The notes: generated by a model not told the origin, from the letters alone. Numbered from the stretch's first letter, positions 1-8,969 are shown. The stretch: 64,000 bases of DNA from Hymenobacter aerilatus (GCF_022921095.1 NZ_CP095053.1:1-64000), one strand, 5' to 3'. Numbers and translations: made by a program.

Positions 1-870
1 CTTTTTATATTGTTCCAGCTTAAGGTAGGCGGCGGCGCGGTTGTTCCATGCAAAAGCATAGTCAGCCTGCAAGGCTACCGCTTTGCTGAAATCCTCGGCG
101 GCGCCCTGGTAGTCACCAGCCTCGTAGCGGGTAGTGCCGCGGTTAGAGTAGGCCACGGCGTTATCCGTCTTTTTGGTCAGATACTCATTGTAATCAACCA
201 ATGCACCTTTCAAGTCGCCGGCGCGGCGGCGAGTAGCTGCCCGATTCAGGAGGGCCGGCAGCAAATTGGGCTGAAGTGCTAGCGCTTTGGTATAATCCTG
301 AATGGCTGCCGGATAGTTGCCGAGCTGGCGCTGAGTGCTACCCCGGTCATGGTACGCGTAAGCGTAGGTAGGGTCTGCTTTGATAGCTTGGTCAAAATCG
401 GCGCGGGCAGCTGAGTAATCGGCTTTCTCGAAGCGCAAGGCGCCTCGGTAATACCAGGCCGGCGCATAGCTTGCCTGCAATTCCGTGGCTTTTGTGTAAT
501 CCTGTTCGGCCTCGTCGCGCAGCTTTAAGGCTTCGCGAGCCTGCGCCCGCCCAAAGTAGGAGGTGCCCGTCGGCTCCAGCTGAATAGCATGGTCGTAATC
601 TTGTATAGCGGGCTGATATTCCTGCAGCTCGTAGCGTGTGGTGGCGCGGTTGTAATACGCCTTCGCAAACTCGGGCTTAGCGGCCAGCGCCTTATCGAAA
701 TCAAGTAGAGCGGCGCGGTAGCTTTTCTGGTTGTACTTGGCTACACCGCTGTTGTAGAGCTTCTCCGCCAACTGGTCGGGTGGGAGGGTAGTGGCTCGTA
801 CAGTGTCTACCTGCGCATGTGCAGCACCAGCACACAGCAAGGCAAAGGTAAACGCAACTATCTTTTGCAT
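1..870 (-). CDS. TPR-repeat protein, secreted, 3' end beyond window
   Basis: The frame is open from an ATG at 870 to the left edge (290 codons, no stop), so the C-terminus is missing. The first 20 residues (MQKIVAFTFALLCAGAAHA) are a clear signal peptide. The rest is a row of about 34-residue tetratricopeptide repeats, each with the pattern Y-x2-R-A/G plus A-x-x-D-F/Y and A-x-x-L-x-P (for example ALLDFDKALAAKPEFAKAYY). TPRs are protein-protein scaffolds, so a periplasmic or surface-associated scaffold is likely, but the partner cannot be read from sequence. A perfect Bacteroidota -7 box lies about 110 bp upstream (979-986). The product could be a general TPR protein of any function. Confidence 0.85.
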   Translation of the reverse strand, partial: MQKIVAFTFALLCAGAAHAQVDTVRATTLPPDQLAEKLYNSGVAKYNQKSYRAALLDFDKALAAKPEFAKAYYNRATTRYELQEYQPAIQDYDHAIQLEPTGTSYFGRAQAREALKLRDEAEQDYTKATELQASYAPAWYYRGALRFEKADYSAARADFDQAIKADPTYAYAYHDRGSTQRQLGNYPAAIQDYTKALALQPNLLPALLNRAATRRRAGDLKGALVDYNEYLTKKTDNAVAYSNRGTTRYEAGDYQGAAEDFSKAVALQADYAFAWNNRAAAYLKLEQYKK

Positions 871-978
871 ACTATTCCGCCGGACCGTACCAACGCGGAA
901 TAAATATAACTTCTATTGCGTTGCGTTGCGCTAACTGCTTGAAAGTTCGTGTATTAGTATAATTTATTCGAGGCAGAA

Positions 979-986
979 CAAAATTA
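979..986 (-). promoter_or_regulatory. Candidate -7 box for the TPR gene
   Basis: Read on the minus strand this is TAATTTTG, a perfect match to the Bacteroidota -7 consensus TAnnTTTG. It would give a leader of about 100 nt before the ATG at 870. I see no good -33 TTG at the right spacing. Confidence 0.4.
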
Positions 987-1022
987 TCAGGCCAGGTTTG
1001 GGAGCCAGCGTCAGCTGAGTTA

Positions 1023-1313
1023 TTACGGAAGTTGGGTGCGTACAAGCTCTTCCCACTCAGCCCGCAACGAGCCCGTGTGCATAGGTCGCCCGGCCCGGCG
1101 GTACCAATACGCAGCGTTGGCATGGTCGCCTTCCTGGCGATGGAGGCAGGCATGCAGCCAATTATAGGTAGGGTCGTCCTCGTGGTCTTGGGCAATGGCG
1201 TGAGCACGGTGCCATTCGTCGCGCCCGGCATACCATAGGGCTTCAAGTAAGGGCGTGAGGCCTGTTGGCGGTTCCGATTGGGTAAGAGTAGATGTGAATT
1301 GCGTGCGAGTCAT
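1023..1313 (-). CDS. Small conserved-looking protein, function unknown
   Basis: This is a 96-residue soluble protein from an ATG at 1313. It is rich in Trp, His, Ala and Arg, and has two helical segments (LLEALWYAGRDEWHRAHAIA and NWLHACLHRQEGDHANAAYW) that look like a TPR or SEL1-like helix pair. It has no signal peptide and no membrane segment. It stands alone, divergent from the bacilliredoxin gene and 150 bp upstream of the TPR gene in the same direction. I do not recognise the family. Codon use is like that of the neighbours, and an overlapping frame at 872-1246 is less protein-like. Confidence 0.65.
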   Translation of the reverse strand: MTRTQFTSTLTQSEPPTGLTPLLEALWYAGRDEWHRAHAIAQDHEDDPTYNWLHACLHRQEGDHANAAYWYRRAGRPMHTGSLRAEWEELVRTQLP

Positions 1314-1406
1314 GTGGGAGGAGAGCTATGGTCGGCTCTTGTTTACGCAGAAAAGTAAGGTTTGGTAAACCCCAATGGCTTCTTTGTGGTTGTGACTGCA
1401 AATGCC

Positions 1407-1435
1407 TTTTGCCTAGCGGAGTTTCTGTATTTTTG
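1407..1435 (+). promoter_or_regulatory. Bacteroidota-type promoter of the bacilliredoxin gene
   Basis: A TTTTG at 1407-1411 and a perfect -7 box TATTTTTG at 1428-1435 are separated by 16 bp, close to the usual TTG-N(17-23)-TAnnTTTG layout. Transcription would begin about 1442, giving a leader of roughly 50 nt before the ATG at 1492. Confidence 0.5.
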
Positions 1436-1491
1436 CAGTGCTCCAGCAAGAGTCAACCGTCGATTTTATTTCATCTAGCCCATTTCACGCA

Positions 1492-1914
1492 ATGGCAACC
1501 TATCCCGAATACATGGTAGCTCCCATCCGCCAAGACCTCGTAGAGGCTGGTTTCGAGCAACTCATGACCCCTGAAGAAGTAGACGCCGCCCTCACTCCCG
1601 ACCAAGGCACCGTACTGGTAGCCGTAAACTCGGTGTGTGGCTGCGCGGCCGGCAAAGCCCGTCCAGCTCTGAAACTAGCTGTAGCCAGCGCCGACAAAAA
1701 GCCGAACAAGCTTGTGACGGTATTTGCTGGCATGGAAACGGAAGCCGTGAATAAAGTGCGCGAGCACCTGTTGCCCTACCCTCCCTCTTCGCCCTGCATT
1801 GCCTTATTCAAAGACGGTGAGTTGGTGCACATGATTGAGCGCTACCACATCGAAGGCAACGACATGATGCGTATCGCCAACAACCTACAAGGCGCTTTCG
1901 AGGAGTACTGCTAA
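1492..1914 (+). CDS. BrxA/BrxB family bacilliredoxin (DUF1094)
   Basis: This 140-residue protein has the family opening MATYPEYMVAPIRQDLVEAG and the active-site motif VNSVCGCAAGKARP (CGC at about residues 52-54). Family members are thioredoxin-fold proteins that remove bacillithiol, or another low-molecular-weight thiol, from oxidised protein cysteines in the cytoplasm. In-frame codons upstream start at 1438, but the family N-terminus and the promoter position favour the ATG at 1492. Length matches the family. The gene stands alone and ends at a large inverted repeat containing a terminator. The family call is firm; the thiol partner in this organism is inferred. Confidence 0.93.
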   Translation: MATYPEYMVAPIRQDLVEAGFEQLMTPEEVDAALTPDQGTVLVAVNSVCGCAAGKARPALKLAVASADKKPNKLVTVFAGMETEAVNKVREHLLPYPPSSPCIALFKDGELVHMIERYHIEGNDMMRIANNLQGAFEEYC

Positions 1915-1915
1915 T

Positions 1916-2085
1916 CACGAATTTTTCGGATTAGACGGATTGGTCGGATTTCGTAGACCGATTCCTATAAAAACAGAAGGACTTGCCAACGTGGCAAGTC
2001 CTTCTGTTTTTAAGAGAGTTCAGTTGGCAATCAGGAGAATCGTTTACAAAGTCCGATTAATCCGTCTAATCCGAAAAAATCCGTG
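1916..2085. repeat. Nested 33/34-bp inverted repeat around a terminator
   Basis: The arms at 1916-1948 and 2052-2085 are inverted copies with only a few differences; both read as a run of the CGGATTAGACGGATT type. They fill the whole gap between two convergent genes and enclose the perfect terminator hairpin at 1969-2011. The arms are much longer than termination requires, so this looks like an interspersed element or a fusion of two half-elements. Confidence 0.7.
1969..2011. terminator. Bidirectional rho-independent terminator
   Basis: Perfect 20-bp stem (1969-1988 with 1992-2011), 3-nt loop, A-tract on the left and T-tract on the right. It lies between the convergent bacilliredoxin and recQ genes and can serve both. 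Confidence 0.9.
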
Positions 2086-2088
2086 AGC

Positions 2089-4287
2089 CTAGTTCGCTAC
2101 CTCGCTCAGGAACTTGATTCGCATTAGGCGTAGGTCTTCCTCAGTGTAGTCGTCGGTGCCGAGTTCTTTGAGCGCTACGGCAATATTGTCGGTGTTCGAC
2201 TGCATGAAGTAGTCGTAAATCTCGTCCTGGCGCTCCTCGTCCAACACATTATTAATATAGTAGTCGAGGTTGAGCTTGGTGCCGGCGTAGCAGATGTGCT
2301 CAATTTCCTCCATCAGTTCACGCATGTCGAGGCCTTTGGAGGTGGCAATTTCCTCCAGATCCATCTTTTTATCGATTTGCTGGATGATGTAGATCTTGAT
2401 TTTCGACTTGTTGACGGCCGATTTTACCACCACATCGGCGGCCGTTTCAATATCGTTTTCCTCTACGTACTTTTTGATGAGGGCCAGGAAAGGCGCCCCA
2501 AACTTCTGCGCCTTGCCCATGCCTACCCCACCAATGTGGGCCAGGTCATCCATCTTAGTCGGGAAGGTCGTGGCCATTTCCTTCAACGATGGGTCCTGGA
2601 ACAGCACGTAAGGCGGCAGGTTTTTCTGCTGGGCAGTCTTCTTCCGCAATGCCTTCAGCATGTCGAACAGCGTCTCGTCGTGACCGGCGGCTTGCTGTAC
2701 TTCCTCTTTTTCCTCTTCCTGCTGCACCTCTTCCTCGTAGTTGTGGTCTTTGGTGAGCTTAATAGCGTAAGGATTTTCGATAAAGTCAAGTCCTTTGGGC
2801 GTAATTTTTACAACGCCGAAGCTCTCGATGTCCTTCTGTAAGAAGCCGTTAAGCAACGCTTGCCGTAGCAATGAGTGCCAAAACTGCGCGTCGTGGTCTT
2901 GACCTTGACCATAGACCGGCAGCTTGTCGTGGCCGTAGCTGTCTACATGGGCGTTTTTCATGCCCATCAGTACTGTACCAATGTGGTCGAGGCCGAACCG
3001 CTCGTCGGTTTGTACCACAGCTTTCAGGGCCATAAGCATTTCCTCCTTGGCCTCAAATCGCTCTTTGGGGTGCTTGCAGTTGTCGCAGAAGCCGCAGTCT
3101 TTCTCAAAGGTTTCCCCGAAGTAGTGCAGCAGCTGGCGGCGGCGGCACACGGCCGAGTCGGCATAGTTGGCCATTTCCTGGAGCAGCAGCTTGCCGTTGT
3201 CGCGTTCCGTCACAGGCTTATCCTTGTTGAACTTCTCCAGCTTCACGATGTCGTCGTAGCTGTAGAACATCAGGCAGTTGCCCTCCAGGCCGTCGCGGCC
3301 GCCGCGGCCGGTTTCCTGATAGTAGCCCTCTATGCTTTTGGGCGTATCGTAGTGAATCACAAAGCGTACGTCGGGCTTATCGATGCCCATGCCGAAAGCA
3401 ATGGTGGCCACAATCACATCGGCCTCTTCGTTCAGGAACGCGTCCTGATTGGCCATGCGCACGTGGGGGTCGAGGCCGGCGTGGTAGGGTAGGGCCTTCA
3501 CATCGTTCACCTTCAGCAGCTCGGCAATTTCTTCTACCTTCTTGCGGCTCAGGCAATACACAATGCCGGCTTTGCCCTTGTGCTGCTTCACGTACTGGAT
3601 CAGCTGCTTCTTAGTATTGTGCTTGGGCCGCACCTCGTAATAGAGATTGGTGCGGTTGAATGAGGTTTTGAACACCGACGCATCGTCCATTTGCAGGTTT
3701 TTCTGGATGTCCAGTTGCACTTTGGGCGTGGCCGTGGCTGTGAGAGCGATAATAGGAACGTTGGCACCCAGGTTGTCAATGATACCGCGAATCTTGCGGT
3801 ACTCGGGCCGGAAGTCGTGGCCCCACTCCGAGATGCAGTGCGCTTCATCGATAGCCACAAAAGAGATGGTGGCCTTATTCAGAAACTCAATGGTTTCGTC
3901 TTTGGTCAACGACTCGGGCGCGACATACAGCAAGCGCACATCGCCGGTAATCACATCCTTTTTCACCCGGTTCATTTCCGATTTGGAAAGCGTCGAGTTC
4001 AGGAAAGCTGCGTTTACGCCAAACGCGTTCAACTGATCCACCTGATTCTTCATCAGGGCAATAAGCGGCGAAATGACAATGGCTGTACCCGGCAGCACTA
4101 ACGCAGGCAGCTGATAGCACAGGCTCTTGCCCGCACCAGTAGGCATAATCACGAAGGTATTCTTGCCTTCGATGACGTTCTGAATAACCGCTTCCTGGGT
4201 GCCACGGAACTGTCCGTACCCAAAAACTTCCTTTAACTTGCCTTTCAGATCAGCCTCTGGCAGGGGAACTTGTTTAACGGCTGGCAT
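2089..4287 (-). CDS. recQ: ATP-dependent DNA helicase RecQ
   Basis: This 732-residue 3'-5' DNA helicase acts in recombination and repair of stalled forks. Visible in order: a Q-motif-like FGYGQFRGTQ, Walker A PTGAGKSLCYQLP, the DEAH box IDEAHCISEWGHDFRPEYR with the RecQ aromatic loop, motif VI QETGRGGRDG, the zinc site CRRRQLLHYFGETFEKDCGF with a following CDNC, a winged-helix RQC region, and an HRDC domain near residues 560-635. About 100 more residues follow, an acidic helical tail seen in many Bacteroidota RecQ proteins. The start was set at the ATG at 4287 because the 18 codons before it are not family-like. The gene diverges from kdsD. Confidence 0.96.
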   Translation of the reverse strand: MPAVKQVPLPEADLKGKLKEVFGYGQFRGTQEAVIQNVIEGKNTFVIMPTGAGKSLCYQLPALVLPGTAIVISPLIALMKNQVDQLNAFGVNAAFLNSTLSKSEMNRVKKDVITGDVRLLYVAPESLTKDETIEFLNKATISFVAIDEAHCISEWGHDFRPEYRKIRGIIDNLGANVPIIALTATATPKVQLDIQKNLQMDDASVFKTSFNRTNLYYEVRPKHNTKKQLIQYVKQHKGKAGIVYCLSRKKVEEIAELLKVNDVKALPYHAGLDPHVRMANQDAFLNEEADVIVATIAFGMGIDKPDVRFVIHYDTPKSIEGYYQETGRGGRDGLEGNCLMFYSYDDIVKLEKFNKDKPVTERDNGKLLLQEMANYADSAVCRRRQLLHYFGETFEKDCGFCDNCKHPKERFEAKEEMLMALKAVVQTDERFGLDHIGTVLMGMKNAHVDSYGHDKLPVYGQGQDHDAQFWHSLLRQALLNGFLQKDIESFGVVKITPKGLDFIENPYAIKLTKDHNYEEEVQQEEEKEEVQQAAGHDETLFDMLKALRKKTAQQKNLPPYVLFQDPSLKEMATTFPTKMDDLAHIGGVGMGKAQKFGAPFLALIKKYVEENDIETAADVVVKSAVNKSKIKIYIIQQIDKKMDLEEIATSKGLDMRELMEEIEHICYAGTKLNLDYYINNVLDEERQDEIYDYFMQSNTDNIAVALKELGTDDYTEEDLRLMRIKFLSEVAN

Positions 4288-4452
4288 AGACTTCCTCACT
4301 TCTCGATTTGGGGATTGGTAGATGAGAGCCTCAACGCACACTAGGTTGAACTCTCAATCTAAGGAATTTTGCAATAGCGGTTGAAGATGCCAGAGTAGGA
4401 GAAAGGATGTTTTCCGACTACCGCCCGCGGCTGCTTAACCGTTACGTAATAT

Positions 4453-4460
4453 CAAATTTA
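4453..4460 (-). promoter_or_regulatory. Possible -7 box for recQ
   Basis: On the minus strand this reads TAAATTTG, matching TAnnTTTG. It would give recQ a leader of about 160 nt and would abut the TTG start of kdsD at 4463. No clear -33 element is visible. Confidence 0.25.
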
Positions 4461-4462
4461 GA

Positions 4463-5440
4463 TTGAAAGCGCAGAACGATATCAACTCCGTCGCAAAAAA
4501 AGTGCTGTTGGAAGAAGCAGAGGCTATCCGGCAGGTAGCCAATAGCCTAACGGCTACCCAGGATTTTGCACAATGCGTAGCCGCCATGCTCGCGTTGCCG
4601 GGTAGGGTAGTCGTGACGGGTATTGGCAAAAGTGCCCACATTGCCAGCAAAATAGTGGCTACCCTGAACTCGACGGGCACTCCCGCACTGTTTATGCACG
4701 CTGCTGATGCTATTCATGGCGACTTAGGCATGATTCAGCCCCAGGATTTTGTGGTGGCCATCAGCAAAAGCGGCGATACGCCCGAAATAAAAGTGCTGGT
4801 ACCCTTGCTCAAGCGCCGTGGGGTACCGTTAGCGGCGCTGGTCAGTAACGCCAGCTCTTACCTGGCCCAACAGGCCGATTATGTATTGCACGCCCCCATT
4901 GAGCGTGAAGCCTGCCCGCTGAACCTAGCGCCTACTACCAGCACCACCGTGGCTTTGGCAGTAGGCGATGCACTGGCTATGTGTTTGCTGGAGGGTAGGC
5001 AGTTCACCTCCCAGGATTTTGCTACCCTACACCCCGGCGGTACGTTGGGCAAAAAGCTGTATTTGAAGGTAGGTGACATTTCGGTGCAGAACGCCAAGCC
5101 ACGCGTGAGTACAGAGGCGCCGCTCAAGGAAATTATCCTAGAAATTTCGGGTAAGCGCTTAGGCGCTACTGCCGTGCTACATCCTGCTACCGACGAGCTA
5201 CAAGGTATTATTACAGACGGTGACCTGCGCCGGATGCTGACCAACTTTGACAACCTAGAGGCTGTCAACGCCCGTGATATAATGACGCCTAACCCGGTAA
5301 CGGTCGATTTAGAGGATTTTGCCGTGGAAGCGCTCAACCGCATGCAGCAGCGCAACATCACGCAGTTGGTAGTGCTGGATGGTGAGCAGTTCAGCGGCTT
5401 TATTCATCTGCACGATTTGCTGCGAGAAGGACTAATATAA
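4463..5440 (+). CDS. kdsD: Arabinose-5-phosphate isomerase (KdsD/KpsF family)
   Basis: This enzyme interconverts ribulose 5-phosphate and arabinose 5-phosphate, the first step towards Kdo for lipopolysaccharide or capsule. The 325-residue product has an N-terminal sugar-isomerase (SIS) domain (GIGKSAHIASKIVATLNSTG, then SKSGDTPEIKVLVP), the family motif TLHPGGTLGKK, and two C-terminal CBS domains. The start appears to be TTG at 4463: an in-frame stop lies 27 bp upstream with no ATG or GTG between, and the next in-frame Met falls inside the SIS fold. The gene diverges from recQ and precedes manC by 128 bp; both feed surface polysaccharide synthesis. Confidence 0.93.
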   Translation: MKAQNDINSVAKKVLLEEAEAIRQVANSLTATQDFAQCVAAMLALPGRVVVTGIGKSAHIASKIVATLNSTGTPALFMHAADAIHGDLGMIQPQDFVVAISKSGDTPEIKVLVPLLKRRGVPLAALVSNASSYLAQQADYVLHAPIEREACPLNLAPTTSTTVALAVGDALAMCLLEGRQFTSQDFATLHPGGTLGKKLYLKVGDISVQNAKPRVSTEAPLKEIILEISGKRLGATAVLHPATDELQGIITDGDLRRMLTNFDNLEAVNARDIMTPNPVTVDLEDFAVEALNRMQQRNITQLVVLDGEQFSGFIHLHDLLREGLI

Positions 5441-5568
5441 CTACGCTAAGCTCATCGGAAGTTAAAGTATAATTAATTTGGTATTGTGTAGCACTTGATA
5501 AATAAAATTGGATATTTGTACCTCCAAGTTTGAACTTTTTTTATTTAAGACACTCCGCACCAGATTAT

Positions 5569-6657
5569 ATGGCACAGAATACCTATCTCGTTGTAATGGC
5601 CGGCGGCATTGGCAGCCGGTTTTGGCCGTTTAGCCGCACACATCATCCCAAGCAGTTTCATGATGTGATGGGTATTGGGCGCTCCATGCTGCAACTCACC
5701 ATCGACCGTTTTGCCGAAATCTGCCCGATTGAAAACGTATTCGTGGTAACCAACCGGGACTATCACGATTTGGTGCAGGAGCATTTGCCCCAGTTGCCCT
5801 CCGATCAGATTCTGGGTGAACCCATCGGTCGGAACACGGCCCCCTGCATTGCCTACGCCAGCTACCGCATAGCACAGCGCGATCCTCAAGCTACTATCAT
5901 TGTATCGCCAGCCGACCATGCTGTAGTAAACGAGGAGGAGTTTCGGCGTGTGATTCGGCAAGCCGTAGATGCGGCCCGCTCCAACGACGTACTGATTACG
6001 CTGGGCATCCAGCCTTCGCGCCCTGATACGGGGTATGGCTACATTCAATACATGGATGATGCCGACAATACTCTGCCTGGCGGTCTGTTTAAGGTGAAAA
6101 CGTTCACGGAGAAGCCGAATCTGGAACTGGCGCAGATGTTTATCAGCAGCGGCGACTTCCTCTGGAATTCGGGCTTGTTTGTATGGCGGGCTGATGTAAT
6201 TCTGCACGCTTTCCGGCAATACCTAAGCGATATTTCGGAGGTGTTTGAGGAAGGTGCTACCCAGTTGGGCACTACTCAGGAAGAGGGCTTTATTTCAGAA
6301 GCCTACTCTCGCTGCCGCAACATCAGCATCGACTATGGTGTGATGGAAAAGGCTGATAACGTGTACGTCCTACCCGCCGATTTCGGCTGGAGCGACCTGG
6401 GTACCTGGGATTCGCTGCATCGCATTGGCAAGCGCGATGAGTGCAACAACGTTATCGACGGCGACGTGATTCTCTACGACACCTGCGAGTGTGTTATCAA
6501 AACTCCGTCTGAGCGCCTGGTAGTAGTGCAGGGCCTCGATGGCTACATTGTGGCTGAGTATGACAACGTGCTCCTTATCTGCAAGCGCACTGAAGAGCAG
6601 CGTGTGAAAGATTTCGTGGCCGACGTGAAGTCAAAGAAAGGGGTAGGGTACAATTAA
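5569..6657 (+). CDS. manC: Mannose-1-phosphate guanylyltransferase
   Basis: The enzyme makes GDP-mannose from mannose 1-phosphate and GTP, for polysaccharides and possibly for protein glycosylation. The 362-residue product has the nucleotidyltransferase signature VMAGGIGSRFWPFSR near the N-terminus, EPIGRNTAPCIAYAS, the VSPADHAV metal/nucleotide motif, the FTEKP motif, and DFGWSDLGTWDSL near the C-terminus. It is the single-domain form, with no fused phosphomannose isomerase. The ATG at 5569 gives the family N-terminus; thirteen in-frame codons upstream are not conserved-looking. A weak GATATTTG -7-like box precedes it at about 5512-5519. Confidence 0.94.
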   Translation: MAQNTYLVVMAGGIGSRFWPFSRTHHPKQFHDVMGIGRSMLQLTIDRFAEICPIENVFVVTNRDYHDLVQEHLPQLPSDQILGEPIGRNTAPCIAYASYRIAQRDPQATIIVSPADHAVVNEEEFRRVIRQAVDAARSNDVLITLGIQPSRPDTGYGYIQYMDDADNTLPGGLFKVKTFTEKPNLELAQMFISSGDFLWNSGLFVWRADVILHAFRQYLSDISEVFEEGATQLGTTQEEGFISEAYSRCRNISIDYGVMEKADNVYVLPADFGWSDLGTWDSLHRIGKRDECNNVIDGDVILYDTCECVIKTPSERLVVVQGLDGYIVAEYDNVLLICKRTEEQRVKDFVADVKSKKGVGYN

Positions 6658-6670
6658 TTGCTCCTATACA

Positions 6671-6715
6671 AATAAAAAGCGGCCGCCTGTACAATACAGG
6701 CGGCCGCTTTTTATT
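6671..6715. terminator. Bidirectional terminator between manC and rlmB
   Basis: Perfect 20-bp stem (6671-6690 with 6696-6715) around a 5-nt loop, GC-rich centre, with AT tracts on both sides. It serves two convergent genes. Confidence 0.92.
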
Positions 6716-6727
6716 TGATGGTAGTGT

Positions 6728-7642
6728 TTAGCTCTTAACGGCCAACCGTTGCCGCAGCACTTCAAACAGCATAATACCACTGGCAACGGACACGTTGAGC
6801 GAGCTGATTTGCCCAGCCATTGGAATGCGCAGAGTATGGTCGGTGAGGCGTAGATACTCGGGCGAAATTCCATCTTCTTCGCTACCCATCAGGATGGCCA
6901 CGGGACCAGTGAGGTCTACGGCGCCAGTTTCCAGACTGTCTTCGGCTTTTTCGGTACAGCCTACCACTTGAATGCCTGAGTCGTGGAGGAAGCGAATGGT
7001 ATCTTTCAGGTTTGGCTCGCGGCACACCGGAATCAGGTTGAGGGCACCGGCCGAGGTTTTCAGTGCATCGCCGTTGATTTGGGCGGCGCCGCGGCTAGGT
7101 ACCACAATGGCGTGGACGCCCATACACTCGGCGTTGCGGGCAATAGAGCCGAAGTTGCGCACATCGGTAATGCGGTCTAGAATCAGTAGCAACGGCGTTT
7201 TGCCTTCCTCAAACAGCCGCGCCACAATGTTATCCAGCGGGGCGTAGTCAATGGGCGATACAAAAGCCACAGCGCCCTGGTGGTTTTTGCGCGTCAGGCC
7301 GTCGAGCTTTTCCAATGGGACCATGGCCACCGGAATGTTTGCGGCTTTCGCTAAAGCCGAAATATCCTGCGTAATGCTGTTTTTGGTGGTGCGCAGCAAG
7401 AAAATCTTCTCTAGCGTGCGGCCAGCATTCAGCGCTTCCAGAATAGGGCGCAGACCAAACAGCATCTCAATGCTGCGGTCGGCGGCAGGCCGGTGGGGAT
7501 AGCGCGGCTTGTCACCGTCGGCGCGGGGCTCACGGGGGCGGTCCTCACGGTTGTTACGGCGGGGTACCGGCCGGTTGTTTTCGTCGTAGAAAGTGCGGCG
7601 CTCGGTTACCGGGCGGCTTGGGCGGTCAGTCCTTTTCTCCAT
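6728..7642 (-). CDS. rlmB: 23S rRNA 2'-O-methyltransferase, RlmB/TrmH family
   Basis: This SPOUT-fold methyltransferase of 304 residues has an N-terminal basic, disordered stretch (about 55 residues rich in Arg, Pro, Asp), then the substrate-binding domain starting FGLRPILEAL, and the catalytic core with NFGSIARNAECMG, the loop VAILMGSEEDGIS and the knot signature SLNVSVASGIMLFE. In RlmB of E. coli the target is G2251 of 23S rRNA; that specificity is inferred here. The ATG at 7642 lies inside the end of the upstream GWxTD gene (37-nt overlap), which suggests translational coupling. Confidence 0.92.
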   Translation of the reverse strand: MEKRTDRPSRPVTERRTFYDENNRPVPRRNNREDRPREPRADGDKPRYPHRPAADRSIEMLFGLRPILEALNAGRTLEKIFLLRTTKNSITQDISALAKAANIPVAMVPLEKLDGLTRKNHQGAVAFVSPIDYAPLDNIVARLFEEGKTPLLLILDRITDVRNFGSIARNAECMGVHAIVVPSRGAAQINGDALKTSAGALNLIPVCREPNLKDTIRFLHDSGIQVVGCTEKAEDSLETGAVDLTGPVAILMGSEEDGISPEYLRLTDHTLRIPMAGQISSLNVSVASGIMLFEVLRQRLAVKS

Positions 7643-8871
7643 TGGTCCACGGCGGCATACCAAAGCATTTCATACTCAGGGCGGCGCACCAAATCATAGT
7701 TGTCGGGAGCAAAGGTACTGGGTTTGGCGCGGAACACATATGTACCGCTTCCGATTGCCGGTGCGTGGTACATCCAGCGTTCCTCCGTGCCCGTCCGATA
7801 TACGGCATCCGGAGGGCCCAATACTAGGTAGAGCATGCCACGGTCAGTCATCCAACCGGCTTTGTGGGCCGAAAAAAGGCGGTTTGCTTCCGCTACACGG
7901 CCATAATAAGTGCGAATCATTTGCCGGGCCGCATTCTGGTTGTTACCGGCAATAGTCAACCAAAATAAATCGGTAGCTCGCTTCGGATCTGCGGCTGCGT
8001 ATAGCTGCTTGCGTTCGGTGGAGGTAGTGAGGTAGATGAGTGGCTCAATTAACTCCGGCGCAGTGGTAATTTCAGGGTAGGCATTATTCTCGGCTAGCAG
8101 ACCCAGTGCTGGTGTCTGTGCGTCGTCCTGAACCGCGTAGATACCCTGACCAGCCAACCGCACCAACTGTCCTGGACGGACATTCACCGTGTCGCGAATA
8201 GTGAGCGTACGGGGCTGCGCTGGTTGCGCCGCAGGGTTGGTCATGGGCGGAAGAGCAGCAGCAAAGGCAGCGTCATATTGCTTTATCTTGAAAGGATGTT
8301 CTAACCCATAATAGGACACCCTAAATGTCTCGCTTGTACGTACATAACGTCGCAAAAGCGGGTCGCCCAACGAGTCCACTAACACGTACGGGCGCAATAA
8401 GCGGTTGGGGGTGAGCAGCAACCATGCCTCGCCGCTGGCGTCGGGGGAGGGGGTAGGGGCAGGCTGCACGCTGACAATTTGGTTGGCCTGCAAGCGTGCT
8501 ACCGGTAGAGTTACCTCTAGCCACGTGCCTTCGGGGCGTTGGCGTAGCCGCTGGGCCACACGTCTCACCGAGTCCTGCCATAGGGGTTGTTTCGCGTCGT
8601 AGCTGGCCCACGCTGCTACATACAGCGGTGTGCCTGCAACCAGTGTTCCTGCCGGAAACCGAACGTACAGCCGCAGGCTGTCTGCTTCCCGTCGGGTATC
8701 GGCTTGTGGGCAGTTAGGACGATACTGGCCACTGAAATCGTGGCGCGGCGGAAGAGCGGCCTGCGTATAGACAGGCAGTAAGCTCAGCAGAAAAAGTAGA
8801 AAGAGCTTCACACGGAACAGATATAGAATGGGGTAAATTACTGAATACGTAAGAAGTGCTGCTGAAGGCAT
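7606..8871 (-). CDS. GWxTD domain-containing protein
   Basis: The 421-residue exported protein carries the defining motif (HKAGWMTDRGMLYLVLGPPD, about residues 340-360) near its C-terminus. GWxTD proteins occur in Bacteroidota and some other Gram-negative bacteria; their function is not established. The N-terminus contains KLFLLFLLSLLPVYTQA, a signal peptide. The ATG at 8871 places it 20 residues in, whereas a GTG at 8812 would place it at the very start, so the true start is probably the GTG. The gene overlaps rlmB by 37 nt and both are read leftwards as one unit. Confidence 0.88.
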   Translation of the reverse strand: MPSAALLTYSVIYPILYLFRVKLFLLFLLSLLPVYTQAALPPRHDFSGQYRPNCPQADTRREADSLRLYVRFPAGTLVAGTPLYVAAWASYDAKQPLWQDSVRRVAQRLRQRPEGTWLEVTLPVARLQANQIVSVQPAPTPSPDASGEAWLLLTPNRLLRPYVLVDSLGDPLLRRYVRTSETFRVSYYGLEHPFKIKQYDAAFAAALPPMTNPAAQPAQPRTLTIRDTVNVRPGQLVRLAGQGIYAVQDDAQTPALGLLAENNAYPEITTAPELIEPLIYLTTSTERKQLYAAADPKRATDLFWLTIAGNNQNAARQMIRTYYGRVAEANRLFSAHKAGWMTDRGMLYLVLGPPDAVYRTGTEERWMYHAPAIGSGTYVFRAKPSTFAPDNYDLVRRPEYEMLWYAAVDQWRKGLTAQAAR

Positions 8872-8899
8872 GTGCTACTGACTCAGCTTTAACTATCGA

Positions 8900-8946
8900 A
8901 AACAGCAACAGCCGGCTTCCACGAAGGAAACCGGCTGTTGCTGTTT
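8900..8946 (-). terminator. Terminator of the DUF2723 gene
   Basis: A 21-bp stem with one mismatch (8900-8920 with 8926-8946) and a 5-nt loop, just beyond the stop of the DUF2723 gene at 8970. The T-tract is short. Confidence 0.75.
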
Positions 8947-8969
8947 GTACTAACTATGTAAAGTGCGTA

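Noticed and set aside
872..1246. 124-codon minus-strand frame overlapping the small orphan gene
   Set aside because: The overlapping frame at 1023-1313 has a cleaner composition and helical pattern; this one is Pro/Arg/Thr-rich without pattern and overlaps the promoter box at 979-986.
2875..3492. 205-codon plus-strand frame inside recQ
   Set aside because: Antisense shadow; recQ helicase and zinc motifs lie on the other strand at the same place.
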